DNA of 64,000 nt from positions 1 to 64,000 of the forward strand of contig NCSJ02000009.1 in NCBI GenBank assembly GCA_002812745.2, given 5' to 3'. Source of the DNA: Scytalidium lignicola (lineage: Eukaryota; Ascomycota; Leotiomycetes). The position numbers were made by a program, and so were the translations under genes. The notes under the pieces were generated by a model, which did no database searches, had not been told where the DNA came from, and saw only the letters and a list, made by a program, of their open reading frames with translations. This document shows positions 1 through 12,800 of this stretch, one piece after another. Each line of letters begins with the position of its first letter. Position 1 is the stretch's first letter.

Positions 1-1200
1 GAGAATCAAGAAATATCTGCAGAGGCTTTTCCAACGGGGTTGATTCAAGGCTTTGAAGTGCGATTTACAAGACAAAAAGCACATTAGTGATTATTATATT
101 CATTTACCATCGCATCTCCTATGGTAATATTTATTGGCATTACGACTATTAACTTACTGCTTCATCTCTTACAAACTAATTCGGTCCCATCCCATCGCAG
201 ACATCCAACCCGGCTTTCTCACTACTAACTGTCTCCGTGGACAACACTTCCACTAGATCTCATCGACCCGAAGGGTCATTTCCATCCTGCACTTAAAGTG
301 CTTAAATCTTCAGAACGATACATTAACCCGAAAATCGATCATTGGCAATGAACACAATTTGGTGACGACAAGTAGACCTTGTAGGATCCGAATGTGGTTT
401 TGGCGTGTAAGAAGGGTTGTAGATATACACTTAAACTAAACCAAACTAAAGTCGTTTGAGGTTAGTAATACTAGGATCCAAGACTTCAATGAGATGCTGC
501 AATATATATGGCTACTTGTGATAATTTTAAAGGGAAAAAAGAAGTACTCCGGATATATTACCTTCCGGTTATCCAACAGGATAACGGATTCATGCCACGT
601 CTTGTTCTGTGTATAATGTCGTCGGCGAGCCTCGGCACTATCATCTTGCATTCATTTGTAAGTAAAGCTATGGGAGAAGATGTAGAAGGTAAGATCGAAA
701 AAAGGGAGAACAAATTATTCGGTCACTATGAATTTGGATAATTGAGGCCACTGCGACAACAGGCACAGTGAATCAGAGAATATCAGCCACACTGCGAGGT
801 AAGTAGATGAATTTATGAATAGACCTGCTATGCAAAAGATGCCAAATCCGTGAGGAGATCCATTATACCCAAAACCAGTCAAACAGTAGATACCCAAAAA
901 ACATAAAGCCAACNAAAAAGGACGCAACTCCAGATGTAGGAATGCGGAAAAAATATGAGCAGCCCAGCCAGCAGAAAAATGCCCTATCCAAATAAACCAG
1001 TAAACCAACACAACCCGATATATAAATGAAAAGCCAGCCAGAAACCTCCCAAGAGNAAAAAGAAAATCATATCCAACTCCGAAAAAATGGGTATCCATCA
1101 TACATTCCAAGGAGACATAGCCCTAGCCAACATTTAACCAAAGGAAATCGGCATGATAAGAGGAGGAAAGACAACCCGAGAGGTAGAGGAGGTAATCGCA
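1..1200. other. intergenic, no supported gene
   Basis: No reading frame here has family character or a coherent intron-exon structure. The right part probably holds the 3' untranslated region of the Rab gene. A hydrophobic minus-strand frame at about 715-1110 crosses two N positions (914 and 1056) and was not accepted. Confidence 0.5.
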
Positions 1201-2385
1201 TCAGCAACATCTTCTTCTCTGCTTGGCCCCCCCTTCAACGCCCTCTGTCCGTACCACAGCCGCCTCTTCAACATCCACCACATTATTCGGAGCAGGAAAT
1301 CCCAACCAACTCATCCGATCCCTCCCAACCCTAAAACTCCCCCTAGCATTCCCAGCCCGGTCAAAATATCCGCCATCACTATCCCCCATAGTATCGACGC
1401 CAGGCGTAAGTCCAGCTCCAGGAGTGTTCGCCGCCAATGCCAGTGCCTCTCTAGTCTTCCGACCCTGCTCCACGAGTTTCCTCGTGATGACACGGAAGAC
1501 CTCATCTACACCTTCACCACTCTCGGCACTGATCTCGTGGCAGCAATCCCAGCCAACATCTTGACCCCAGAAGCCAGAGGAGCGCTTCGAAGCCGGACCA
1601 CCAACACCTGCGGCACCGCTACCACTACCACTCCCGCCACCACCCATACTAGATAAGAAACTCCTATACCCCGCTTCTGACAATGCCCCTCCACCGCCGC
1701 CCATGCCACCAGGCGTAGCCGTAGCTGGTGGGGTTGAACTCATTCCCGGTGCTAGATTGTCTGCGACATAAGCAATACAGCGCTCAAAAGGGACTTCCCT
1801 GGCCGAAGGATCGCGAGCAACTAGATCTGCCTTGGTCCCCACCACGTGTATGATTATATCTGGTGGGAGGTTACGCCGAAGCTCGGTCAGCCAGATACCC
1901 ATTTCGAGGAAGGATGCGAGGGAGGTGATGGAGTAGCAGAGGATGCAGGCGTTTGCGCCGCGGTAGTATAAGCGGGATATGGAGCTGAAGAAAGCACAGC
2001 CTTTGTTAGTTTCTAGATCTCAAACAGGAAGCAGACATAATGAAGAAAGGCACAGCATAAAAAACAAAACACTGCAGGGCCAAACGATTGTGAAGAATCG
2101 CAAGCACGAAAAAGGTACAGAACAACCACGCATCATGCACGCACGTCATGCAAGGTAACACAACACGTACCGGAATCGCTCCTGTCCTGCTGTATCCCAG
2201 ATCTGCAGCCGCACCACCGTATCACTCTCATCGTCTACTACTCTCTTCGTCAGGAAGCTTGCGCCCACCGTCGACGTCGTACTCGCGGGCGAGAACTGGT
2301 TCTTGATATAGCGTAGTAGGAGGCTCGTCTTGCCTACTCCCTGGGCGCCGAGAACCACGATCTTGGCCTCGAGCGAGGACGTCAT
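1201..2385 (-). CDS. Rab-family small GTPase (Rab5/21/22-like) with long C-terminal tail
   Basis: Small GTPase of the Rab type, expected to act in endosomal or vesicle traffic on a membrane through a C-terminal lipid anchor. Two exons, 2171-2385 and 1201-1984, with a 186-nt GT-AG intron, encode 332 residues. Visible motifs are the P-loop GAQGVGKTS, the switch I region with TVGASF, the WDTAGQE switch II motif split just after QERFR by the intron, GTKAD in place of NKxD, and a SAES motif. The protein ends RRRCC, a double-cysteine prenylation signal. Between the GTKAD and SAES motifs lies a Gly/Ser-rich insertion, and a variable tail follows the G domain, so the protein is much longer than a usual Rab of about 210 residues. 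Subfamily assignment rests on the TVGASF-type effector loop and is tentative; the Rab family itself is secure. Confidence 0.88.
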
Positions 2386-3441
2386 GGTTTCAGGAGAGGG
2401 GAAAAAAGGCGGGGGTGGATTGGTGGGACCTGTATTTAGGTCGGTCGGAAGTCGTGGAACAGAAACGGCGAGTTCGAGGAAGAGAAAGAAACAAAGGAAC
2501 TGTGGTCGCAGCAGGACAGTTGACTGACTGGGCGCCTAGCTCTACAGCCCTTTCTTGGGGCGCGTAGGATGGGCGCGCGCAACGGTCGCAAGAGAGACGT
2601 TTGTACTCTTGTTATGGTGGCGGTGACCACCCCGTAAGCGTTGTGGTCCCGTGTGTAGTTACCTGTGATTGTCTACTATAAAGAGACCACCCGGTGGCGC
2701 AGGATCTCACCCCAATCCCGCGTGGTTCGGCCTAGCAACACGGCTGTGATGCGATGCAGGTAATGGATGACATGGAGGGCCTCTATGCTTTGTAGAAAAT
2801 TCCCAATCCCGAGAACGCCGCGACAGAAGGAAAATTCGAGGGAGCTCGAGAGCGTGTAGGGAATTGGTAGTTGGGTGTGTTTGTGAGGTTGTTGATATTA
2901 GTGGGAGCCTTTCTGGAGTAATTACGGGGAGATTTCGCTTTCTCTCGGGCCAAGCCACTGCTGCCCCACGTCATGCCTCAGCTTTTGCGCCACAATCTCC
3001 CTCGAGTTCTTCGGATGTCCGAATGGAGATAATTATGGTTCTTTACTTGCAGTTTTAACGTTACATCCAGACTATCATGTGTGCATAAAATATGCATGTA
3101 CTGTAATTATGTCTCCGCGGAGGTCAAATGACACTTCAACAGAACATCTACGTATTAAAGTTTCCGTTTATTGACCTGCTACGCTCTGGATCTTACATAT
3201 TAAGAACAAAACACATTACAGACAATGAGAAAATGCGAGCTTACTAACACCACGCGATTGTTCTCCTTTGCACATATACCCATTGCCTTGAAGCAATATT
3301 CCATCTATTTCCCCTGCAGCTACAAATCAGCATTGACCACTCTCAGACCTCCACAATTACAGCTCATCTAGTCAGTAACTGAACCTGGGAATTCGACCTT
3401 GCTTGACAGCTCGATAAGGATGTACAGTACAGAGACCGAGC
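2386..3441. other. intergenic between two minus-strand genes
   Basis: The left part should be the promoter and 5' leader of the Rab gene, the right part the 3' end of the SUR7-type gene. Frames here are short and overlap on both strands without family signal. Nothing else seen. Confidence 0.5.
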
Positions 3442-4502
3442 TTAATACTCCTCCTTAACGCGGTGCTGGCTTTCGGTATCGATTGCTGAGCCACGTGTGC
3501 GACGACCACGACCAAATCCACCACGACCGAATCTACTGCGTCTCGTAGTAGTAGTAGTAGTAGTAGCACGATCTCTTCCGGCGAGACAGCCCATGCAGAG
3601 CAGCAACGACGCGATGAACATGCATGCCCACGCAGCCCACGTAAAGCCAAAGGCATATTTTCCAAGGCTGGCGTGAAGACCATTATCGTGGAAGATATCA
3701 CGAGCCCGTACAAAGGTGGCACTATCTAGTGTCAGTTATCCTGAATCTGCAAAAAAAACAGAAAGGCATTAGAAAGGAGTTTGAAGAACTTACGTCATGA
3801 GAGACGCTCCCAGGGTAAACCAGAACAAGGCTATGTAAAGGATGAAAGAGGAGATTCCAGAGGCCAGGCGACTACATGGAGCTAACAGGCTGGTGAAGAA
3901 GGCAAAGACATCAAAGATGAGACCCATAAGGAAGAAGACCCAGCCGAATCGCCACAGGTAGTAGAAGTAGGTGGATGTGGTTCCTTTGCCATGGTGTCTT
4001 TTCGTCTGTTAGCAGTTTACTTATCTGGACCCCTCGATTTGAACTGCTATCAGAGGGAGGAAGAGGTAAAATCCAGTATAACTCACCCTACAAACTTAGA
4101 GGGAACGTTTTGAGTACCGCCAACCCAGGCATATCCAAACGGCAGAGCAGGAACGGGCTTGCCACAGTTTGTATTACCGGAACCACAGACGTAGAAGTAG
4201 GTCCATTGTGAGACCGGACGACCACTACCAGGGAATCGGGACGTATCTGCCTGCAGGAAATAGGTCTTGCTGAGTGGTGTGCTGTGTGTAACGCCGCTGA
4301 GGATGACGAAGAGGATGAAGAGAATGGATGCGCCGATGAGGATCAGGGAGACAATTCCCATCATACCACCTGTGTTTTGCGCATGTTAGTGATGTTTTTC
4401 GATGTTTTTCGATGTTTTCGACGTTGGACTGGCACCACGTAATGCTTCCATTCACTAAAGAGCTTGGCGAAGAGGGTGCTACTTACGAGCTGCAGCTGCC
4501 AT
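3442..4502 (-). CDS. SUR7/PalI-family four-TM plasma-membrane protein
   Basis: Member of the fungal SUR7/PalI family, which marks eisosome or MCC domains of the plasma membrane. Four exons (4487-4502, 4087-4369, 3794-3997, 3442-3721) join in frame to give 260 residues. The start is a tiny 16-nt exon (MAAAA). A first membrane helix follows at about residues 7-30 (SLILIGASILFILFVIL). The extracellular loop carries the family-like QWTYFYVCGSGNTNCG segment with two cysteines, then three more membrane helices (YFYYLWRFGWVFFLMGL, a helix ending near LFWFTLGAS, and AFGFTWAAWACMFIASLLL). The cytoplasmic tail has a run of threonines encoded by a repeated triplet at about 3547-3567 and an Arg/Gly-rich stretch before an acidic end. 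Several SUR7 paralogues exist in most fungi, so no symbol is given. Confidence 0.87.
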
Positions 4503-5328
4503 TATGAATTATGCTCCAAGGTATATATTATAATATCGATGGAGGAAGTATAGATTAACGAACTGGGGGTTGGGGAGAGAAGAAGATGGGAGATATATTT
4601 GCTGCGCAGGTTGTTAAATCGATTACTCACGGCTATGCGTCTTGGGGAGAAACCCAGTTCGCGTCGCACCTAATCGAGGTTGTTGCACGAACCTTGGAAC
4701 GTGAATTAGATTTTTATTACTTGGACTTTGACCCTCTCAGACCACACCATTTCCCTCCTGGCTGTCCAATAACTGATACAGTATAAGAAAACTTCTGGAG
4801 AAGAGAGTGTCTCATCACCTATGTCATTTGTTGGCCTTGATTGACGTTGGCCACGACGTAGGCAGGTAGGAAGCTCCATGGCAGCACCATTGCACGCGGA
4901 GGATTTGCTGTCAGTTACATCATGGCCAGGAAATGACGACGACTGGCTGCGTCCCGATGTGACATGGCGCATTGGGTCCGATTAGCGAAAACCTTATCCG
5001 GAAGTGCTGTAGCGGTCGATCACTTCCTAGCCTGAAATAGCTTAGCGTGAATAGTAAACCGGAAAAGAGGTGCAGGTCACGTGAAGAAGATTAGCACGAT
5101 TAGATACACATGCAGATCCTAGACAAATTACGTCATGGCCATCATTCTGCTTCGGCCTTAACCTTCAGGCTTCAAACCTTTTCTTTTTTGTCACTTGTTC
5201 TTCTCTCTCTGCCTTCGGACCGCGGCGTTGCACAAGGCTGATAGAACATTCCAAACCCTCAGCCTTCTCCTCCTACAATTCCTTCCCCTCCGAATGAATC
5301 ACTCTCATCACCACCTCAAACACATCAA
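4503..5328. other. divergent intergenic region
   Basis: This 826-bp segment lies between the starts of the SUR7-type gene (-) and the lipoyltransferase gene (+), so it should contain both promoters. A pyrimidine-rich stretch at about 5165-5300 just before the lipoyltransferase start is typical of fungal 5' leaders. No gene seen. Confidence 0.5.
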
Positions 5329-6315
5329 ATGATACCCAAACTCCGCCACCTCCACCTCCGCACCATCATCCCCTACCAAGAAGCCCAATCAATCCAGCAC
5401 TCCCTCGTTACCAAGCTCCTAGCCCAGAAAGCTGCTGCCCAACCTCCCTCTCGCGCCCCGCTTCCGACCCTCCTCACCTTCACCACAACCCCAACCTACA
5501 CCACCGGCCGCCGCGAACATGAAGCCCTAAGCCAATCCCAGCTGCACCTCCTCCAACAACCCCTTCCAGCACCAGCACCAGCACCATCCCCTCCCTCTAC
5601 TCCCAACCACACCCCCCACGCGCGAATAATCCCAGCCCAGAACCTCCCCTATCCACAGACCGCCCAAGCACTCTCTACCCTCCGTGGGGGCCTCACAACC
5701 TTCCATGGCCCTGGCCAACTAGTGATCTACCCCACGCTAGACCTCATCTCGCCGCACATCCGCAGCAGTAGCAGCAGTCCATCCAGATACCCACGAGGCA
5801 TCTCAGCGCGATGCTACATCTCCCTTCTAGAAGCCGCATCAATCAACACGCTCGCACGATGGGGCATTCAAGGCGTGAGGACCGAGAACCCTGGTGTATG
5901 GGTTATTGACTCCGATATCAACAACAACAACAATAATAATAGCAAGGATAAAGAAGAAGAAGATAAATACAGAGAAGACAAAGAGCGCAAAATCGCCGCC
6001 GTCGGCGTACACTTGCGTCGGAATGTAACGAGCTTCGGGGTTGGATTGAACGTCGATACGGATTTGAGATGGTTCGAGCGCATTGTTGCTTGTGGACTGG
6101 TTGGGAAGGGGGTGGGGAGTATGACGGAGGAGGTGAAGCGGCTTCCCCAGGATGGTGATGTTGGAGGCTTGGGGTTGAATTTAGAGAATGTAGCGACGGT
6201 TTGGGGACGGGAGTTTGCGAAGGGGATTTGGGGCGATGGCGAGGATGGAGATGGGGAGATACTTGTGGAGAGGGTTGAGAGTGTGGAGGAGTTGTGGAAG
6301 ATGGTTGAGGTTTGA
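5329..6315 (+). CDS. LIP2: lipoyl(octanoyl) transferase (LipB/LIP2 family), probably mitochondrial
   Basis: Transfers octanoyl groups from acyl carrier protein to lipoyl-dependent enzymes, the first step of lipoate synthesis in mitochondria. A single exon encodes 328 residues. The family signature GGLTTFHGPGQ lies at about residues 120-130. The conserved lysine is probably K221 (KIAAVGVHL) and the catalytic cysteine C255 (RIVACGLVGKGVGSM). The usual LipB block GVGLNVDTDL follows the lysine. Two low-complexity insertions stand out: an Ala-Pro run near residues 80-90 and an Asn run followed by a charged Lys/Glu stretch near residues 188-220, encoded by AAC/AAT repeats at about 5919-5940. Both lie in loops between conserved blocks. 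Length and motifs indicate an intact gene. Confidence 0.9.
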   Translation: MIPKLRHLHLRTIIPYQEAQSIQHSLVTKLLAQKAAAQPPSRAPLPTLLTFTTTPTYTTGRREHEALSQSQLHLLQQPLPAPAPAPSPPSTPNHTPHARIIPAQNLPYPQTAQALSTLRGGLTTFHGPGQLVIYPTLDLISPHIRSSSSSPSRYPRGISARCYISLLEAASINTLARWGIQGVRTENPGVWVIDSDINNNNNNNSKDKEEEDKYREDKERKIAAVGVHLRRNVTSFGVGLNVDTDLRWFERIVACGLVGKGVGSMTEEVKRLPQDGDVGGLGLNLENVATVWGREFAKGIWGDGEDGDGEILVERVESVEELWKMVEV

Positions 6316-7439
6316 GGTTTTGAGAGGTAAGGGATACAGCATTCCGTTTTGATTTTAAAATCTAAAATATTGGAACTAGAAATTGGGATATTTTCAAAAG
6401 GAACTCGGCCAGTTGTTGGAATACCCACCTGAGCTAGATATATAATTATATATATTCTCATCATGACATTATTAGGATGACGTTTTTGAAGCATTAAATA
6501 ATAGCATCAGTTAGATTGTATAGTACGATCAGATAGAAGCAAGCATGCATTGTATTTATTTCTGGATCTACCCTCAAAGGACAATCATCCTTAGGATGAC
6601 TAGCCATATCAACAAATGCTACATTGTTGCTTCAGCAATTATCAAACCCATTCATGCAAGCATGTGAAGTGTGCCTTTCAATGTGAGGAGGGTAAATCGC
6701 CTCTGCTTCCTATATGTATACAGCGAAAACTCCCTACAAGTACCGATTTCGCAAAGCATATACATCCTAGAAGAAGAAAAATACAAGCATGATGAATCTT
6801 AGATCGCATTGTTGAAAGCTACCCAGTAGCTTCACACATGCAGAACCAGAACCAAAGTAATCCTTCTACGTAACCAGACAAGATCACTGATAATGCACGC
6901 TTTCACACCAAAAACTTGCAAACGGCCCAAAATCAACAATGCTGACAAACATCGCAATGACAAAAAATGATCATGCTTGCGAAAATATCAACCATAACTT
7001 TCACCAAGGCAAGTAAATATCTTCATAAAAGATGTTGTCATGCAGGCAGGCAGGCAGATATTCATATTTCCGTCAAACTGCGTCAAACCAAAAAAGCCAA
7101 AAAATTCACAGATAAAATCAGCCAGCCGCCCAGGATTCAAATATGAGGAAAGGAACCTTTTTTTTGGCCTACAGCTCGCCTTCTTTTTGTGCAAAGTAAC
7201 TCATCCCTCTCATGCTTTCGTGTAGCGACTATGTATAAAGTTTGGGGGTATTTGAAGAACAACGCCTTTCACCGTCCACCCTTGTACCGCGATTCCTAGA
7301 AGACCTCATATTTTGGATACGAACTCCTGAAATAAAATCCATGCAGTCGTAAACTCCTCTAGTTCCTCGTCATGTTTTTGGAGCAACTACCAAAATTCCG
7401 ATATTGGAAATACACAACTCATGCCAAAATAATCGGATG
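6316..7439. other. convergent 3' intergenic region
   Basis: Lies between two gene ends (lipoyltransferase + and otubain -), so both 3' untranslated regions and terminators should be here. A+T-rich with no reading frame of family character. Confidence 0.5.
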
Positions 7440-9602
7440 TCAGCTGGTTGACTTCTTCCTCCGCCCATTGACCGCCACCAAGTACTCTTCTGACTCGGGC
7501 GTCCATTCTTCGGGCTGGAAATTCGGGTTATTGTAATGAGCCGTATTGTAGTGACTGTTCTTGAAAGTGCTCGTCATTAGCGCTGGGCCTGGGTCTTCCT
7601 CCCAGTTCGCAGCTGCCTCCCATTCGTAAATGCTTGGTCGAAAGCTTGATGCAGGTCCCGGCCCCGGACTCGCCGGAGCGATGCCTTGACCGAGGTTGAT
7701 GTCACCTACGGCTAGATTTGATACGTGATGTGGATGGTAAGAATTTTGTATATTTTGTGGCGGGATTTGAAATGAAGGCATGTTAACGTTCTGCTGCTGA
7801 GGTAGTATGTTTGAAGTTTGCGGCGGCGTACTAGTATACTGTGCAGTTGTAGAGGCCTCAGGCGAAGATCCCGCTCCCGGTGAGATGGGCGAGGCAGAGG
7901 AACTCATTGTCGACTGGGCATATCTTTGGTCTACTGTGTATGCAGACTGTGCATATGAAAGCTGCGATGATGCTGGCGGCGGTGGCGGCGGACAGAAGCT
8001 GAAGCCTGGTATGCTTGCTAAAGTCTGGAGGTCATCGATACTCGAAAAATTGCTCATGGGTATGGCTGCTTTCTGGCTGTGATATTCTCGATGGACTTGG
8101 ACATTCGCTTTCGATTCAAGTTCCACTGCAAGCTGAGCTATTGGAGGAGGTGGAGGGTTTAGATCCTTATATAGGATATCGTAGTGACTAGGTCGGTAGA
8201 GCAGATGCACCATAGGAGCTCCGGGATTTGTAGGCATTCCATTGGCGTCCTCGGCTTGAATAATGTGAGAATTGACTTGGGTTCCTTCACTGCGGTCTAA
8301 GTAGACAATCTCTACCGCAAAGCCAACAGGTTTCAAGAGCACATCTATAAGCAGTGTCATGCCGAGGTGGTCGATCTCTTGGTTCGGCACCTCTATCCAA
8401 TCCTTTCGATAACCGTCTACACCTAAACCATCTGGTATGAAGCCTTCGTAGCTGGCCGCACTTCCTTTTAACCACGAACTGGCAAGTAGCCTGAAATGAT
8501 AGACAATAGCGTTGGAAATCTCTGGGTCGTTGAACCTCTGCGTGAGTAGCTCTAATGCCATTTGAGGGTTCTGTAAGGAATCTCGCAAAAGCTTTAGCAG
8601 GCTTATCGTTTCTTCTACCATATCTTCGAATAGCCACTTTTCAAATCCACCGACAGATGTAAGAAGGTTTGTGAGCGAAGTCATTCTGGCGATCTCGGCG
8701 TCGAATTGTTCTCTCATGGCATACTGAACCAAAGTCTCGAAGTACGAGAAACCGGCAGCTATGAAAAATCAGCACTTTGACTTGAGAAGAAAAAAACTCT
8801 GTGTATATATTCTATGTATATGCAGGTGTGTTAGGGATAGAGTGCGCTTTGATGATGGTTGTGCAATTCGGGAATAGTTTCATAGCAGGTTGTAGAATTG
8901 AATTTATATATCTGTATAAACTTACCCCGCCATCCACAGTTGCCATCACCTAGCACCGGACGATAATGTGAATATTTCTGCGGCAGAGCCTAGTGGTAAG
9001 AAGAGATGTTAGCATTAAAAGTCGTAAGTTGACTTGACAAGCTAAATTGAAGAGGTCTCTTACAGCAGTCTTCGCCACGTATATAGGGTCGGCTTTGGCA
9101 TATTCTTCCGTGATGGCCAGGCTGCTCCTCTTCTCTCCAATTAATGGACCCTGTGCCATTGCAACAAATCGTTAGCTCCAAGGTTACGCAAATTTCCACA
9201 GGTGCAGCATTCGCTGCGATCATAACAAAAAAAAAAGGAAGCGGGATATTTCAATCCTACAGTACCTACCTGCAAATCTGGCCTGAAGTCCCTAGCCAGC
9301 GCCTCTTGTGCCTCCAGATCATTGACTCCAGTGCCGGGCTCCATCTTGAAGTGCGGTATTGACTCGTTGGAGTAGGATTGTTGGTGGTGATGACGGGTGC
9401 CCGTCACAGCAGGGCTGGCGATGTGCTGCTGCTGCTGTTGAGCCGGAATCGCAGGTGGAGGAGGAGGGATGGCAGCCGCGCCTAGGGAATTCACGTGGCC
9501 AATTGCCAGGCCCGTTGGCTGGAAGGTGTATTCAGGAAGTGCTGTGCCTACTCCATAGGTGGTGTAGGACGACGCGTAAGGAGTTGCCTGTAGCTGGAAC
9601 AT
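7440..9602 (-). CDS. otubain-type deubiquitinase (peptidase C65) with long tails
   Basis: Cysteine protease of the otubain family that removes ubiquitin from proteins. Four exons (9270-9602, 9150-9064, 8989-8926, 8758-7440) join in frame to give 600 residues. The catalytic motif PVLGDGNCGWRAAGFSY places Asp at about 155 and Cys at about 158; the Cys motif is separated from the following AAGFSYFE by an intron. The general-base histidine is in RPSHYDILYKDL at about residue 353. The helical arm typical of otubains (LPQKYSHYR) directly precedes the active site. The core is flanked by a Pro/Gln/His-rich disordered N-terminus of about 110 residues and a long Pro/Gln/Ser-rich C-terminus of about 240 residues, about twice the length of human OTUB1. 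The start at 9602 is the first in-frame ATG. Confidence 0.9.
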
Positions 9603-9861
9603 TTGCCTGTTGATGGGTTGTCTCTTGCTCTCGCGCTCTCTTCTCTGATCTCTCTCTCCTTCTCCCTCACGTCCCAGAAGTTTTGAGCGCGCGAGATCGC
9701 TCGCTGGGGAGTGGACGCGGGTGGGTTTTTAGGTGCTGGTAGGTGCGAAAGACGGGCGCGGTACGGTGCGTGCGGCAGGTGCGCACAGGCACGGCAGGCT
9801 GTTCTGTCCAAGTTTTTGGTGAACCGTACAGGGCGGTTGCAGTCCTGTAGCTCGGTCGCGT

Positions 9862-9879
9862 TCTCTCTCTCTCTCTCTG
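9862..9879. repeat. (TC)n microsatellite
   Basis: A run of alternating T and C about 260 bp upstream of the otubain start, inside a larger pyrimidine-rich stretch. Confidence 0.8.
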
Positions 9880-12800
9880 TTCTATCTCTTTCCCTGTCTT
9901 AAACCTCGTTTTTACCTCTCTTTACCTCTCTATGTGCGCGCTCATTCGTTTCTCTCTCTTTTTCTCACCTTCTCAATTCCTGCGCTTCTCTCACACTCTC
10001 TCTCCACTTCCGTGCTTCACCTGCTTCCCTGCGAGATGAAGGTGGATTCTGCAGCAAGTGGACGACAGCCAGCAATACTTGGAAAATCGAGCTTGGATGG
10101 AAGAAGACTTGGTCGGGGCAGGCTAATAATTATGGACTCCCCTTATCATCTTGGTGCCAATAGTCCATCGAGTGGTGGGCCAAGACGCCTAATTATGAGG
10201 GGATCTGGGGGCTCCTTCCAGCACCGCGATGCCCATCGAAAGCCCATGCTCCTTGGCTGGGAGGGGCGGTCTCTCTCGCCGTCCCCGGCACTGTCTGTCC
10301 CGGACCTGGCTTGTCGGGGATCCAGCCAAATCCATCCACGTCCAACCAATGGAGCAGAACAGCAATAACACATTATAGAAACAGCCCGTCATTGCTACGT
10401 ACATGTACCGTTCCTGCAACAATAGCTCAATCCCCATCCGAGATCCAGGAGAGTCGATAGTTACAGCAGGGTCCAGTCTAGCAAAAAATTCACCACCTCC
10501 CTCGTCGACGGTACGGCAATACCGTACATTGTATTATCTCCCGCGCAACTAGCCTGCAGGCATGGCATGGCATGTCTGTACTGCACTGCACTGTTCTGTT
10601 CTGTACTGTACTGTCGATATTGTACACAATATACACATCTACATACAACATACAACATGCAACACACAGCACTTTTTCGTCCACATATCCACACCACCGG
10701 CATTCCTGATGTTGTCCCGTTGATACGCTGCTCCCGCATGGCATGAGAGGGTCTGAGTGGTACGTTTCTCGCCCCACCTGGTGACCTTGCCATTGGAATC
10801 CCACGTCGGCTGCTTCTCTCGCGCGCCAGTGCCAGGGCTTGCACTGTCGCAGTAGCACAACACCAAACACCACACTACACACCGCACCGCACCGCAACTG
10901 AGCACAGATCACCGAGCACAGCAGAGAAGCACGGCACGGCAGAGATGGAAGCAGCAAGCAGGTCTTCGTGGACCCGTGGGCCAGGTACAGCTCCTCGACC
11001 GCTATCCTGGAAGGTCAGGTGCCGTCGCCTTGGCCGCTGGGATTCATCGGATACTCAGGGTGAAAGAGATGCTTTCGCGGGCGTGCAATGTACCGAGCAG
11101 CGGTTTTGGCAGCCCTCCGAATAGCGCATATTACAGTACCATACATATCATGCTTAATTGGAAATATTGGGGGCAATCGCAGCTATGGATCGTTGGGGTG
11201 AGAAGTGGGTAGACGAAGCATCCGCGGTAGATGGAAAGGAGGCCGACTCCTCGATCACACTTACGCTATGGTCAAACTGACGATTGGAATAATGGGGGGG
11301 TATCCCGACGGCCAGAGCCAACAATCGTGGAGCAGAGCCAGACACACTCAGAGAGCCCAGCGCGACTTGAGATACGGCGAAGTATCAGCGTGCAGCTCGA
11401 CATCGTCCACTACTGGATTGGCGCTGGGGGAAGATCGGTCGCGCCCTCCAGCAACTCTCTCCTCGAGTGTGTCGAGCTCGCTGCTCTGTTCCGACGTGCG
11501 CCCAGCAGCCGGCCAAGCTACCGCGCGCTAAGGGCGCCTGTTATTCCCCAGAATCCCCCCGAACCCAGCCAGCGAGATTCCAGCCGGTTGGTGCATTTTC
11601 CATTCTCCCATCACACTTCAGCCATTTACAAATAATGTCTCATTTCCACGGTCCCGGTGGCAGGCTTAGTTTCCTTTAGCAGGTGGCTACTAGACTCGAG
11701 CGGTGCTGGTGCGAAGGTGCACTGACAGTCGCCGCAGAACCAACAGAACCATAACTTACCATCTCCCCTTCACTAACCATGATTCCCAAGTTCCCAGGAC
11801 GGAGCAGCCCTTGCTAGCCCCGTCATGTTCCCTCCCCCTTGGACCCTTGGGCATATCCTGGGCATGTTCTCCTGGCCCCAAGTGTTTCCCGTCAATCTGG
11901 TTGTTTAAAGGACTAGCGAGCATGATTCCCAGCATTTTCCAGCATCTTCGGCATTCCCAGCATTCCACCTCCAGCCTTTCATCTGCGATACGCACCTTCG
12001 ACCAGCCGGCGACAGACGCACGCTGTGCCGGAGGGCTGCAGGCAGTGAGGGGGAAAGCACCATGGAACGCCAGCACGTAATTTACACACTGCCAAGTAAC
12101 AAGCTAATTAGCTAGCTAGGACAATCGAAAAACTTAATTCAGGCAGGTCATGCAAAATATCAATCGCCAAGCATCCAAGGCTAATTTTAATAATAAATCT
12201 ACTAAAGACGCTTCGTAAGGTGCTTCAGGGTCGTTACACGAACAGTACAGTACTGGTAGATAAGTTTCCAGAGTGCTCCCTGCTTTGCTTTTGCGATAAG
12301 TTAAATCCTCATAATTAACTCTCTTGCGCGCGTTTGGGAGCCGGGATGCCTCTTCGGGGACGTTGGAATCGTAGGCGGCCTCACGATACCCTCCTCTTCA
12401 CTGCCTTTCGCTGCCTCGGATCTCGAGGTGATACACACTGCCATTGGCGCAGATGAATCACACTGAAGCCGGGTCGGTAGGGCCTGCTTCTCCTCCTGGT
12501 GTTGTGATTGTTGCTGCTGCTGCTGCTTCTGTGCTTCTCCTTCTACTTACTTACTGGCCTAACCTGGCCATGCCATGCCATGCTGGCTTTGCTGGCAAGT
12601 TCATCTGCGACTCCCTCCTTGCTCTCCCGCCCTGCTCCGTGTCGAAGCTGGGATGAGACAGATGTCGGTTGATTCGATGCTTGGGGTGCAACGTCAGCTG
12701 CAGCATATCTCCCCGGCTTTTGCAGTAGGACACCCGCTCCCGCCTTTCTACCTGTGCGAGGAATTATTTTTTTTAAAAAAATATTTTGCGAGCATTAATT

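Noticed and set aside
715..1110. Hydrophobic 131-codon minus-strand frame that looks like a membrane protein
   Set aside because: It crosses two N positions next to homopolymers, has no family landmarks, and lies where the 3' end of the Rab gene is expected.
5868..6494. 208-codon minus-strand frame opposite the lipoyltransferase
   Set aside because: Shadow of the real gene: its Ser/Leu runs come from the complement of the Asn and Lys/Glu codon repeats.
7000..7240. Overlapping short frames on both strands rich in Lys and Phe
   Set aside because: A+T-rich 3' flank between convergent genes; no start context or family.
9934..10368. 144-codon plus-strand frame starting with a signal-peptide-like stretch
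   Set aside because: The apparent signal peptide is just translation of a pyrimidine-rich tract. The rest is Ser/Pro/Arg-rich without family character and overlaps frames on the other strand.
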